DNA of 64,000 nucleotides from DASZHJ01 sp035517495. GTDB taxonomy: Bacteria; Pseudomonadota; Alphaproteobacteria; ATCC43930; CGMCC-115725. Below are positions 36,859 to 45,262 of this stretch, in pieces. The notes beneath the pieces are model-generated. The model ran no database searches. It saw nothing but the letters and a program-made list of their open reading frames with translations, and had not been told where the DNA came from. The stretch spans positions 43,984 to 107,983 of the forward strand of contig DATIYT010000113.1 in assembly GCA_035517495.1 (NCBI GenBank). The letters are read 5' to 3'. The position numbers and the translations under genes are program-made. Positions within the stretch are counted from its first letter, which is position 1, and every line of letters starts with the position of its first letter.

Positions 36859-37347
36859 ATGGCGGGCAGCGTGAACAAGGTGATCCTGGTGGGCAACGTC
36901 GGGCGCGATCCCGAAATCCGTTCGACCCAGGACGGGCAGAAGATCGCGAACTTCACCCTCGCGACCTCCGAGACTTGGCGTGACAAGAACTCGGGCGAGC
37001 GCAAGGAACGCACGGAGTGGCACCGCATCGTCGTCTTCAACGAGCGGGTCGCGGATGTGGTGGAGAAATACGTGCGCAAGGGCTCGAAGCTATATATCGA
37101 GGGCGCCTTGCAGACTCGCAAGTGGACCGACCAATCCGGTCAGGAGCGCTATACAACCGAGGTGGTGCTGCAGCGCTTCCGTGGCGAGCTGACCATGCTG
37201 GATAGCCGGGGTGGGGGTGGGGGCGGGGGCTTCAGCGAGGGTAGTCCCGACGACGTGGGCGGGAATGGCGGGGGCGGCATGGGCGGCGGCGGGCGCCGTC
37301 CCGGTGGCGGCGGCGCGGGCGACCTTGACGACGAGATCCCCTTCTAG
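36859..37347 (+). CDS. ssb: Single-stranded DNA-binding protein
   Basis: SSB coats single-stranded DNA in replication, recombination and repair. The 162-residue protein has the OB-fold N-terminus (MAGSVNKVILVGNVGRDPEI ... WHRIVVFNERVADV), a Gly-rich linker (about residues 115-150) and the acidic tip DLDDEIPF that recruits partner proteins. The AGGGGAG site upstream fits the start. Divergent from uvrA. Confidence 0.97.
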   Translation: MAGSVNKVILVGNVGRDPEIRSTQDGQKIANFTLATSETWRDKNSGERKERTEWHRIVVFNERVADVVEKYVRKGSKLYIEGALQTRKWTDQSGQERYTTEVVLQRFRGELTMLDSRGGGGGGGFSEGSPDDVGGNGGGGMGGGGRRPGGGGAGDLDDEIPF

Positions 37348-37546
37348 GCTGGAGCAATACCGGAAGTCTAATCCCGCTTTTGACGGCCATTTCGCGGCGC
37401 ACGAAGGTGCCGCTGAAGGGGGTTCGGCAGCCCTCCCAGAATGGCTGGCCCCTCGTTGGCGTGCCGATCTGTAACTCTTTGCGAAAACATTGAAAACCCT
37501 GTGCTGCTCGAGCCGGTCCGTCGATCATCGTGAAGCCGTCATTCGA

Positions 37547-37575
37547 TTGTTTGCAGGCGCGAAATTGGGTACTCT
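37547..37575 (+). promoter_or_regulatory. Candidate sigma-70 promoter for gyrA
   Basis: TTGTTT at 37547-37552 and TACTCT at 37570-37575 are separated by exactly 17 bases, 68 bases ahead of the gyrA TTG start. Both boxes deviate from consensus, so this is a candidate only. The rest of the 296-base gap holds no gene. Confidence 0.4.
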
Positions 37576-37643
37576 AAGGCCTTCCGAAGCGCGGCCAAGC
37601 AGGGCCCGCACCCCAGCGTCATTTAGAGGCCCTCCGAAACCCC

Positions 37644-40439
37644 TTGGCCACCGAACCGCCCGCTCCAGCGCCGCCCGACATTGCCCCGATAACGATCGAG
37701 GAGGAGATGAAGCGCTCCTACCTCGATTACGCCATGAGCGTGATCGTGGCACGAGCGCTTCCGGACGTGCGCGACGGCCTGAAGCCCGTGCATCGCCGAA
37801 TTCTCTTCTCGATGAAGGAGAACGGTTTCGACTGGAACCGCAGCTTCCGCAAGTCCGCGCGCGTCGTGGGCGACGTCATCGGCAAATATCATCCGCACGG
37901 CGAAGCCGCGGTCTATGACGCGCAGGTGCGCATGGCTCAGGATTTCGCCATGCGTTTGCCGCTGATCGACGGGCAGGGTAATTACGGCTCCATGGACGGC
38001 GATCCGCCGGCGGCGATGCGCTATACCGAAGCGCGCCTGGCGCGTGCCGCCGACGCGCTGCTCGATGATATCGACAAGGATACCGTCGATTTTCAACCGA
38101 ACTACGATGGCGAAAACCAGGAGCCGCGCGTACTCACCGCGCGTTTCCCGAACCTGCTGGTCAACGGCGCGAGCGGGATCGCGGTGGGCATGGCCACCAA
38201 CATCCCCACCCACAATCTCGGCGAGGTGATCGACGCCTGCTGCGCCTATATCGCCAATCCCGAGATTACGCTTGACGAACTGATCGAGCTGATTCCCGGC
38301 CCTGATTTCCCGACCGGCGGCATCATCCTCGGGCGGAACGGCATCCGCGCTGCCTATCACACCGGCCGCGGTTCGATCGTTCTGCGGGGGCGCACCCACA
38401 TCGAAGAGCTGCGCAAGGACCGGGAGGCGATCGTCATCACCGAGGTGCCGTACCAGGTGAATAAGGCGCGGATGGTCGAGCGCATCGCCGAGGTGGTGAA
38501 CGAGAAGCTGATCGAGGGTATCTCGGACCTCCGCGATGAATCCGACCGCGACGGTGTGCGCGTGGTGATCGAGCTGAAGCGCGATGCCATGTCGGAAATC
38601 GTGCTGAACCAGCTCTATCGCTATACCCCGCTGCAGACCAGCTTTGGCGTCAACATGCTGGCACTCCACGCGGGGCGGCCGGAGATGATGAACCTAAAGC
38701 AGGTCATCGCGGCCTTCGTGGCATTCCGCGAAGAGGTGATTACCCGGCGCACCTCCTTCCTCCTTAAGAAGGCACGGTCGCGCGCCCATGTGCTGCTCGG
38801 CCTCGCGATCGCGGTCGCCAACATCGACGCGGTGATCGAGTTGATCCGCCGCGCCAAGGACCCCAACGAGGCGCGCGACGCGCTTTGCGGGCGCGACTGG
38901 CCGATGGCGGCGGTGCGCCCGCTGGTGGAGCGAATCGAGGAAAAAGGCCGAGGCGGTGCCCAGGCCGATGGCGCGAGTTATCGCCTCTCTGAGGAGCAGG
39001 CGAAGGCAATCCTCGATCTCCGGCTACAGCGCCTCACCGGCCTCGAGCGCGAGAAGATCGAGCAGGAGATAGACGAGATCATCAAGGAGGTAACCGGGTA
39101 TTTGGAGATACTGAGCACGCGCTCGCGCCTGCTCGAAGTGCTGCGCCAAGAGCTTCTGGAGATGAAGGAGCAGTTCCAGTCGCCGCGCAAGACCGCGATC
39201 GAAGACTTGGAATTCGAGGCCGACATCGAGGCGCTGATCCAGCGCGAGGACATGGTGGTGACGGTGAGCCACGGCGGCTACATCAAGCGCGTGCCGCTCT
39301 CGACCTATCGTGCGCAGCGCCGCGGCGGCCGCGGCAGGGCCGGCATGGGCATCCGCGAGGAGGATTTCGTCAGCGAGGTATTCGTGGCCTCGACGCACGC
39401 GTCGGTGCTCTTCTTCACGGCGTCCGGGCGCGTCTACAAGCTCAAGGTCTACCGTTTGCCCGAGGGCACGCCCCAGGCTCGCGGCAAGGCGATGGTGAAC
39501 CTGCTGCCGAACCTGGCGCCGGGAGAGAATATTTCCGCGGTGCTGCCGCTGCCCGAGGACGAAAAGCGTTGGGGCGAATACACCGTGATGTTCGCGACGC
39601 AAAAGGGCAATGTGCGGCGCAATGCGTTGTCGGATTTCGGCAACGTCATGGCGAACGGCAAGATTGCCATGAAATTCGAGGGCGAGGACGCAGACGACCG
39701 GTTGATGGGCGTCGCGACCTGCACCGATCACGACGATGTCCTGTTGGCGACCCGGCTTGGCAAGGCGATCCGCTTTCCGGTCAAGGACGTGCGGATTTTC
39801 TCCGGCCGCAATTCCGTAGGCGTTCGCGGCATCAAGCTCGCGGCCGGCGACACCGTTATTTCCATGACGATACTGCGCCACGAGGAGATCGCGCCGGAGA
39901 TTCGAGGCGCGTATTTGCGCCTCGCGGGCAAACGGCGTCGCTCCATGGGCGCCGAAAGCGATGCCGCCGCCGCCGCCGTTGTGGCGGAGCCCGAGGCTGA
40001 GGGAGAAAGCGCCGTCGCCATCACCGAGGAACAGTTCGACGATCTGGCCAACCGCGAGGAATTCTTGCTGTCGGTCACCGAAAAAGGGTTTGGCGTCCGC
40101 TGCTCGGCGTATGATTACCGAATTACCGGTCGCGGTGGACAGGGTATCGAGAACATGGACTTGGAGCGCCGTGGCGATGCGGTGGTCGCTGCTTTTGCCG
40201 TCAAGCACGGCGACCAGGTGATGCTGGTAAGCGATGCAGGCATGGTGATTCGCCTGCCTGTTCACGGCATCCGCATCGCGCGACGCCGCACGCAGGGGGT
40301 GGTGATCTTCAAGCCCGGCGAGGGCGAACGCGTTGTATCCGCGGCGCGCTTGGGCGAGGCAGGCGACGAGGGCGGCAACGGGCAGAGCGCTAACGGCCAG
40401 AACAGCAACGGAGCAGGGGAGAACGGGGGCAACCCATGA
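37644..40439 (+). CDS. gyrA: DNA gyrase subunit A
   Basis: GyrA is the DNA-cleaving subunit of gyrase. The 931-residue frame begins with TTG at 37644; no in-frame ATG lies upstream, and the sequence PPDIAPITIEEEMKRSYLDYAMSVI matches family N-termini. The catalytic Tyr is residue 128 in RYTEA. The quinolone-determining region reads HPHGEAAVYDA, with Glu87, Ala88 and Asp92 at the E. coli positions 82, 83 and 87. The GyrA box QRRGGRG is intact, so wrapping activity is expected. The tail is Asn/Gly-rich. Its stop overlaps coaD by four bases. Confidence 0.97.
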   Translation: MATEPPAPAPPDIAPITIEEEMKRSYLDYAMSVIVARALPDVRDGLKPVHRRILFSMKENGFDWNRSFRKSARVVGDVIGKYHPHGEAAVYDAQVRMAQDFAMRLPLIDGQGNYGSMDGDPPAAMRYTEARLARAADALLDDIDKDTVDFQPNYDGENQEPRVLTARFPNLLVNGASGIAVGMATNIPTHNLGEVIDACCAYIANPEITLDELIELIPGPDFPTGGIILGRNGIRAAYHTGRGSIVLRGRTHIEELRKDREAIVITEVPYQVNKARMVERIAEVVNEKLIEGISDLRDESDRDGVRVVIELKRDAMSEIVLNQLYRYTPLQTSFGVNMLALHAGRPEMMNLKQVIAAFVAFREEVITRRTSFLLKKARSRAHVLLGLAIAVANIDAVIELIRRAKDPNEARDALCGRDWPMAAVRPLVERIEEKGRGGAQADGASYRLSEEQAKAILDLRLQRLTGLEREKIEQEIDEIIKEVTGYLEILSTRSRLLEVLRQELLEMKEQFQSPRKTAIEDLEFEADIEALIQREDMVVTVSHGGYIKRVPLSTYRAQRRGGRGRAGMGIREEDFVSEVFVASTHASVLFFTASGRVYKLKVYRLPEGTPQARGKAMVNLLPNLAPGENISAVLPLPEDEKRWGEYTVMFATQKGNVRRNALSDFGNVMANGKIAMKFEGEDADDRLMGVATCTDHDDVLLATRLGKAIRFPVKDVRIFSGRNSVGVRGIKLAAGDTVISMTILRHEEIAPEIRGAYLRLAGKRRRSMGAESDAAAAAVVAEPEAEGESAVAITEEQFDDLANREEFLLSVTEKGFGVRCSAYDYRITGRGGQGIENMDLERRGDAVVAAFAVKHGDQVMLVSDAGMVIRLPVHGIRIARRRTQGVVIFKPGEGERVVSAARLGEAGDEGGNGQSANGQNSNGAGENGGNP

Positions 40440-40975
40440 GCAAAGAGCGGATCGGCGTCTATCCCGGTACTTTCGATCCCATCACCAACGGTCATACCGA
40501 CGTGATTCTGCGCGCAACCAAGATCGTCGACCGCTTGATCATCGGCGTGGCGCGCAACATCGGCAAAGGACCACTATTCTCGGCGGAGGAGCGCGTCGAG
40601 ATCGTGCGCGAGGAGATCGCAAACCTTGCGGACGCGCCAACACGCAAGCGGGTCGAGGTGCGCCCGTTCGAGAACCTGCTGATGCATTTCGCGATGGAGG
40701 TCGGAGCCACGATCATCGTGCGCGGCCTGCGCGCGGTCTCCGACTTCGAATACGAATTCCAGATGGCCGGCATGAACAACCGCCTCAATTCGAATATCGA
40801 GACCGTGTTCCTGATGGCAAACGACCGTTTTCAGTTCATATCCTCGCGCTTCGTCAAGGAAATCGGGCAGCTCGGCGGCGATGTTTCGCCGTTCGTAAGC
40901 CCGCGCGTGGCGGCGCACTTGCAGGCACGGTTTGAACGCAACGGCATGCCGCAGCGAGTGAAGGTCAAGCGGTAG
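40436..40975 (+). CDS. coaD: Phosphopantetheine adenylyltransferase
   Basis: CoaD catalyses the penultimate step of coenzyme A synthesis, adding AMP to 4'-phosphopantetheine. The nucleotidyltransferase motif GTFDPITNGH is at residues 11-20, and FISSRFVKEI is the second signature. Length (179) is normal. The gyrA-coaD overlap (ATGA) is standard in alphaproteobacteria. Confidence 0.97.
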   Translation: MSKERIGVYPGTFDPITNGHTDVILRATKIVDRLIIGVARNIGKGPLFSAEERVEIVREEIANLADAPTRKRVEVRPFENLLMHFAMEVGATIIVRGLRAVSDFEYEFQMAGMNNRLNSNIETVFLMANDRFQFISSRFVKEIGQLGGDVSPFVSPRVAAHLQARFERNGMPQRVKVKR

Positions 40976-41227
40976 CTCGGCGAAGACGTGTCGATACCAG
41001 AACTTCCGTCCGCAGAGGCTCCTCGGACCAGCCTTGTCGTTCGGGCCGGAAAATGCCATGCCCGAAGAGATAAAATTTCCGAGGGTGCTTTTGGATTCCC
41101 ATAAACCCCTGAATGAAATGTCAGAATTTCAAGACGATGCCGCGACTCCAAATGCGGGGGCGGGGATGATTCCGCTCAAGTGGCCCTAAAACTCGCTAAT
41201 CGCACGCCTGTGCAGGGGGCATAAGCC

Positions 41228-41386
41228 ATGGACTACTGGAACAATCGAGCGACGGTGCGCCGGGAGCAATGGCACCATGGCGCCAGCGAAATGCCGAGCT
41301 TGGGCGCCTGGATCGCTGCCCACGGCTGGTGGACCGCGTTGATCGCAGGCGCCCTGCTCTGCTCCGTGGCCGTGGTTCTGTCGTAG
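41228..41386 (+). CDS. Predicted 52-residue membrane protein
   Basis: An ATG after a GGGGGC site opens a frame reading MDYWNNRATVRREQWHHGAS, followed by a second half with one hydrophobic helix (TALIAGALLCSVAVVLS). It ends two bases before the convergent RidA gene. The codon pattern looks coding and the frame is too short for routine calling. No family is recognised. Confidence 0.5.
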   Translation: MDYWNNRATVRREQWHHGASEMPSLGAWIAAHGWWTALIAGALLCSVAVVLS

Positions 41387-41388
41387 GG

Positions 41389-41736
41389 CTACTTCGCGGC
41401 GATCACCGCGATTTCGACCACCAGGTCTGCTCGCGCGAGCTTCGCCTCGACAGTGGCGCGAGCGGGAGTATTGCCGGGGGAGACCCAGGCGTCCCAAATC
41501 TTGTTCATCTGCTCGAAGGTACGCATGTCGGCGAGCCAAATGGTGGCCGACAGCAGCTTCGACTTGTCGCTTCCAGCCTCCGCCAACAGGCCGTCAATCT
41601 TCGTGAGGACTTGCCGGGTCTGTCCCGTTATGTCCTGGCTCGAATCGTCCGCTACTTGTCCCGCGAGATAAACCGTTTCGCCGCAAGAGACGCACTGGCT
41701 CATACGCTGACCGACCTTGAAACGCTTGATGCTCAT
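41389..41736 (-). CDS. RidA family enamine/imine deaminase
   Basis: RidA proteins hydrolyse reactive enamines made by PLP enzymes such as threonine dehydratase. The 115-residue protein shows VYLAGQVADD, DMRTFEQMNKIWDAWVSPGNTPARATVEAKLA with the conserved Arg that binds the carboxylate, and the end LVVEIAVIAA. The threonine dehydratase-like gene lies 81 bases upstream on the same strand, a functional pairing known from other genomes, since the dehydratase forms the enamine that RidA clears. Confidence 0.93.
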   Translation of the reverse strand: MSIKRFKVGQRMSQCVSCGETVYLAGQVADDSSQDITGQTRQVLTKIDGLLAEAGSDKSKLLSATIWLADMRTFEQMNKIWDAWVSPGNTPARATVEAKLARADLVVEIAVIAAK

Positions 41737-41816
41737 GGCCTCACCTTTCCTTTTGGTTTCCCGGCGCGAGGCCGCAGCCTAGCAATAGGGCGCTCGCGCT
41801 GTCGATGCGCGATTGG

Positions 41817-42761
41817 CTAGCGATCGAAGTCAACCGCGACGGTGTTGCCACCACTAACGAGCACGCCGACGACCTCGTTGCTCTCGGGCTTGTAGCGGCC
41901 GGACAATAACGCCGCGAGACCGGCCGCTCCGCCGGGTTCGGCGACAACGCGCAGCTTGTCCCAGAGCGTCCGCTGGGAGGTACGAATATCGTCGTCGCTC
42001 ACGAGGATCACGCGATGCACGTGGGCGCGGGCGATCGGATAGACGAGCTCTCCGACGCGCTGTGGCGCCAGGGAATCGGCGGCGATTCCCCCTGCTTCCG
42101 CGTCAACGGGCTTGCCAGCTTCCAGCGCGCGGGTCAGCGTTGGAGCGGCCTCCGGTTCGACGCCGATGATCTTGATGCGGCTCTGATACCAAGCCGCGAT
42201 CCCGCCGATCAGACCGCCGCCCCCCACTTCCACCAGCAAGGTGTCGAGCTCCGGAAGCTGCTGCTCGATCTCCAGGCCGAGCGTGCCTTGGCCGAGCAAA
42301 GTCTCGGCCTGGTCGAAGGCGTGCACCGAGAGCGCGCCGGTTTCGGCGATCCAAGATTCGCAGGCCCGGAGCGCGTCGGAGTAGAGTTTGCCGCCGACGG
42401 TAAGATCCGCGCCATAGCTACGGATGCGCGCGATTTTGGCCGGCGAGGAGATCGCGGGTACGAATATCTTTGCGGGGACCTTGAGCTGCATGGCTGCATA
42501 GGCGACGGCGGCGCCGTGATTGCCGCCGGATGCGGCTGCGACGCCGACGCTTGGGCATTGGCGGGTCAAAAGATTGGTGAAGGCACCCCGGGTCTTAAAG
42601 GACCCGGCATGTTGCATGAGTTCGAACTTGAAGGCCAGTCGCCTCGCCGAGAGGCCAAAATCGGCGCCGGTCGTCTCGATCACGGGTGTCTCGCGGATAT
42701 ACGGCCTGATGGTGCGCTCGACCTCGCGAATGCGTGCGGGATCAACGGATATGTCGGACAT
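41817..42761 (-). CDS. PLP-dependent threonine/serine dehydratase family enzyme
   Basis: The 314-residue fold-type II PLP enzyme probably deaminates threonine or serine to the keto acid. The cofactor lysine is Lys56 in GSFKTRGA, with the substrate loop AASGGNHGAAVA and the phosphate-binding glycines VEVGGGGLIGG. It lacks the C-terminal ACT regulatory domain of biosynthetic IlvA, so feedback control by isoleucine is not expected. It shares a strand with ridA and diverges from an ArsR regulator with 59 bases between starts, so that regulator may control it. Confidence 0.88.
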   Translation of the reverse strand: MSDISVDPARIREVERTIRPYIRETPVIETTGADFGLSARRLAFKFELMQHAGSFKTRGAFTNLLTRQCPSVGVAAASGGNHGAAVAYAAMQLKVPAKIFVPAISSPAKIARIRSYGADLTVGGKLYSDALRACESWIAETGALSVHAFDQAETLLGQGTLGLEIEQQLPELDTLLVEVGGGGLIGGIAAWYQSRIKIIGVEPEAAPTLTRALEAGKPVDAEAGGIAADSLAPQRVGELVYPIARAHVHRVILVSDDDIRTSQRTLWDKLRVVAEPGGAAGLAALLSGRYKPESNEVVGVLVSGGNTVAVDFDR

Positions 42762-42820
42762 CGTACCAACCTCTGGGTGGGGCGCCTTGACAATACTTCG
42801 TCGAATGGCAAATTAGCAAT

Positions 42821-43123
42821 ATGACTCTTGCCAATGAAATGCGCGCGCTTGCCAACGAGCACCGTTTGCAAATTTTGGATTGGCTACGCGAGCCGCGTGC
42901 GCATTTCCCACCGCAGGTCGACGGCGACTTGGTCAAGGACGGCGTCTGCGGCGTGCTGATCGCGGAAAAGCTCGGCCTGAGCCAGCCGACAGTGAGCGAG
43001 CACTTGCGCATCCTCGCCCGGGCGGGGCTCATTCGCCCCAAACGCATCAAGCAATGGACCTTCTACCGGCGCGACGAGACCCGGATTCGAGCGCTAAAGA
43101 AGAGCTTCCTGGCGCAGATTTGA
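42821..43123 (+). CDS. ArsR-family transcription regulator
   Basis: This 100-residue winged-helix protein has ALANEHRLQILDWLREP and the recognition helix region LGLSQPTVSEHLRILARAGLI. One cysteine (DGVCGVL) is present, but no Cys pair typical of metal-sensing ArsR/SmtB members. It divides a 59-base region with the dehydratase gene, a position suited to controlling it; the SDR gene 72 bases downstream is another candidate target. Confidence 0.9.
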   Translation: MTLANEMRALANEHRLQILDWLREPRAHFPPQVDGDLVKDGVCGVLIAEKLGLSQPTVSEHLRILARAGLIRPKRIKQWTFYRRDETRIRALKKSFLAQI

Positions 43124-43195
43124 AGCGTCACCGGAACGATTGGCGCCGCCCAGCGCTTGCTGGCATGCTCGTGGCGCGGGTTGGCGGAGGAGCGG

Positions 43196-43948
43196 ATGTC
43201 GAAGCAGGAGCTGAAGGGTCGGGTGGCGCTGGTGACGGGCGCTTCGCGCAATATTGGGCGCGCAATCGCACTGGATTTGGCGGCAGCCGGCGCCGCGGTG
43301 GTGGTCAATGCGCTTCAGGCACGCGAGGAGGCGGCCGCCGTGGTGAGGGAGATTGAACAACATGGCGGACAAGCGCTGCTCGCACTCGCTGACGTCGCCG
43401 ACGAGGCGCGCGTGCAAGGCATGATCGATGCGGCGGTCAAGCGCTTCGGCAGACTCGACATCGTCGTCAACAATGCGGCGGTTCGGCGCGAGGAGCCGAT
43501 CGAGCAGATCAGCTTGGCCGAGTTCCGTGCCGTGGTCGCGATTATTCTCGACGCAGCGTTTATGACCGCGCGGGCCGCCCTGCCGTACCTCAAAAGCAGT
43601 GGCGGGGCGGCGATCGTTAACATCGGCGGCATGACCGGTCATAGCGGCGCCGCCGATCGCGTACATGTGGTGGCGGCAAAGGCAGGGCTCGCTGGTCTCA
43701 CCAAAGCACTTGCCCACGAACTGGCACCGGTCGGGGTAACCGTCAACTGCGTGGTTCCCGGCATGATCGACACGGTGCGCCAGTCCAACCGGGAAATTCC
43801 CCTGGTGCACCGGCGCAATCCGCCGCTGGTCGGGCGACGCGGGAAACCGGAGGAGGTCGCCGCAATGGTGCGGCATCTCTGCGGCCCCGCCGGCCGCTTC
43901 ATCACGGGTCAGACCATTCACGTCAATGGCGGGGCCTTCATGGGCTAG
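43196..43948 (+). CDS. Short-chain dehydrogenase homologue lacking the catalytic Tyr
   Basis: The 250-residue protein has the Rossmann motif TGASRNIG at 14-21 and NNAA at 92-95. The Ser position reads Gly-Gly (IVNIGGMTG), and the Tyr four residues before Lys162 is Val158, with His157 next to it. Standard Ser-Tyr-Lys catalysis is therefore missing, although Lys162 and the fold are kept. The start at 43196 follows a GGAGGAG site. It precedes the folB pair, so it may join that operon. It could be a binding protein or use another base. Confidence 0.85.
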   Translation: MSKQELKGRVALVTGASRNIGRAIALDLAAAGAAVVVNALQAREEAAAVVREIEQHGGQALLALADVADEARVQGMIDAAVKRFGRLDIVVNNAAVRREEPIEQISLAEFRAVVAIILDAAFMTARAALPYLKSSGGAAIVNIGGMTGHSGAADRVHVVAAKAGLAGLTKALAHELAPVGVTVNCVVPGMIDTVRQSNREIPLVHRRNPPLVGRRGKPEEVAAMVRHLCGPAGRFITGQTIHVNGGAFMG

Positions 43949-44012
43949 GGAGGATCGCGCCGAAGAACGGGTGTACAGTGTTGGCAGAGAGCGGGAGCAC
44001 AGAGTTTTCCAG

Positions 44013-44432
44013 ATGAAAACGGCGAGCAACCAGCCCCTGTCATCACTCGGCCCCGCGCCCCTGTGGGACGCGGAACGGGATTACGCGCGCGTCATCCTCA
44101 GAGACATTTGCGTGGAAGCCCGCGTGGGCCTCCATCCATGGGAGCGGCATCCCGAGAGACCGTCGAGGCTCATCGTTAATATCGAGCTGTTCTCCCACCG
44201 CACCCGCGAGAGCGAATTCATCGACTACGATCGAATTCATCAGGCATTCAAGGAATGGCCGAAACGTCCTCACACCGAGCTTCTCGAGACGCTGGTTGAG
44301 GAGGTTGTCGAACTCTGCTTGGGCATCCCGCTGGTGGAGGCGTGCCGGGTGTCGATCGTGAAGCCCGACATTTTCAACGACACAGCGGCGGTGGGTATCG
44401 AAGTCTACCGCCGCAAGCCGGTGGCGCCATGA
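44013..44432 (+). CDS. folB: Dihydroneopterin aldolase-like protein
   Basis: FolB cleaves dihydroneopterin to the pterin precursor of folate. The 139-residue protein shows VEARVGLHPWERHPERPSRL, the FIDYDRIHQAFKEW segment and HTELLETLVEEVVELCL, matching known FolB. The start at 44013 is used because the frame upstream is unrelated. Its stop overlaps the next gene (ATGA), a pteridine-reductase-like SDR, so both probably serve pterin metabolism. Confidence 0.85.
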   Translation: MKTASNQPLSSLGPAPLWDAERDYARVILRDICVEARVGLHPWERHPERPSRLIVNIELFSHRTRESEFIDYDRIHQAFKEWPKRPHTELLETLVEEVVELCLGIPLVEACRVSIVKPDIFNDTAAVGIEVYRRKPVAP

Positions 44433-45238
44433 CCCAGACGGCGGGGCCCGGCGGTCAGCAGACGACCGGTTTCAAGCCGGCGGTGTTGATTACCGGAGGC
44501 GCCCGCCGTATTGGCGCCGCGATTGCGACGGCCCTGGCTGGCGATGGGTGGGTCGTGGCCCTGCATTTTAACGGCTCTCGCGATGAAGCCGAGGCTCTGG
44601 CGGCCTCGCTCAACCGCGAGCGGCGAATTTGCTTTCCGATCCAGGCTGACCTTTCGCAGCGTGCGGGAATCGAATCTCTGGTCGCGCGGACCAATGAGCT
44701 GCTGCGAACCGAGGCGGCGGCCAAATTGTCCTGCCTGGTCAACAATGCGAGCGTGTTCATCTACGACGATCCCGCGAAGCTCGAATGGGAGCTGTGGGAA
44801 AAGCACATCATACCCGGACTCTATGCGCCGATTTTTTTGGCCAAGCACTTCGCCGACACTGTTGGCGTCGAGGAGAGCGGGCTCATCATCAACATGCTGG
44901 ACCAGAAGCTCTACAGCCTGAATCCCGATTTTTTCTCATATACGATCGGCAAGTTCGGCCTCTTGGGTGCGACGAAGACCCTGGCGATGGCATTCGCGCC
45001 GCGAATTCGAGTGTGCGGTATCGCTCCGGGAATCACGATGCCGAGCGCCAAGCAGAATGCCGAGCAGTTCGAGAAGGCGTGGCGGAAATCGCCGCTTGGC
45101 TTGAATGCCACGCCCGATGATATCGTTCGCGCGGTGCGATTCATCATCGACACCCCCTGCATGACCGGCAACGTGATCGTGTTGGACGGCGGTGAAAGCC
45201 TGATGCAGCGCGGCCGGGATGTGGCGTTCGAGCCCTGA
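44429..45238 (+). CDS. Pteridine reductase-like SDR
   Basis: The 269-residue SDR has TGGARRIG at 22-29 and an Asp158-Tyr171-Lys175 triad (MLDQKLYSLNP, FFSYTIGKFG). Asp-Tyr-Lys in place of Ser-Tyr-Lys is the signature of pteridine reductase PTR1 and FolM. It overlaps the dihydroneopterin aldolase gene, which supports reduction of a pterin or dihydrofolate as its reaction. The likely cofactor is NADPH, given the Arg pair after the Gly motif. Confidence 0.87.
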   Translation: MTQTAGPGGQQTTGFKPAVLITGGARRIGAAIATALAGDGWVVALHFNGSRDEAEALAASLNRERRICFPIQADLSQRAGIESLVARTNELLRTEAAAKLSCLVNNASVFIYDDPAKLEWELWEKHIIPGLYAPIFLAKHFADTVGVEESGLIINMLDQKLYSLNPDFFSYTIGKFGLLGATKTLAMAFAPRIRVCGIAPGITMPSAKQNAEQFEKAWRKSPLGLNATPDDIVRAVRFIIDTPCMTGNVIVLDGGESLMQRGRDVAFEP

Positions 45239-45262
45239 AGGGCTCAAAAACCCGGCGGCCGG

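Noticed and set aside
39024..40265. 413-codon minus-strand open frame inside gyrA
   Set aside because: Antisense shadow of gyrA with no domain content.
41059..41169. 36-codon ORF between coaD and the 52-residue ORF
   Set aside because: No clear ribosome site and no recognisable pattern; too short to support.
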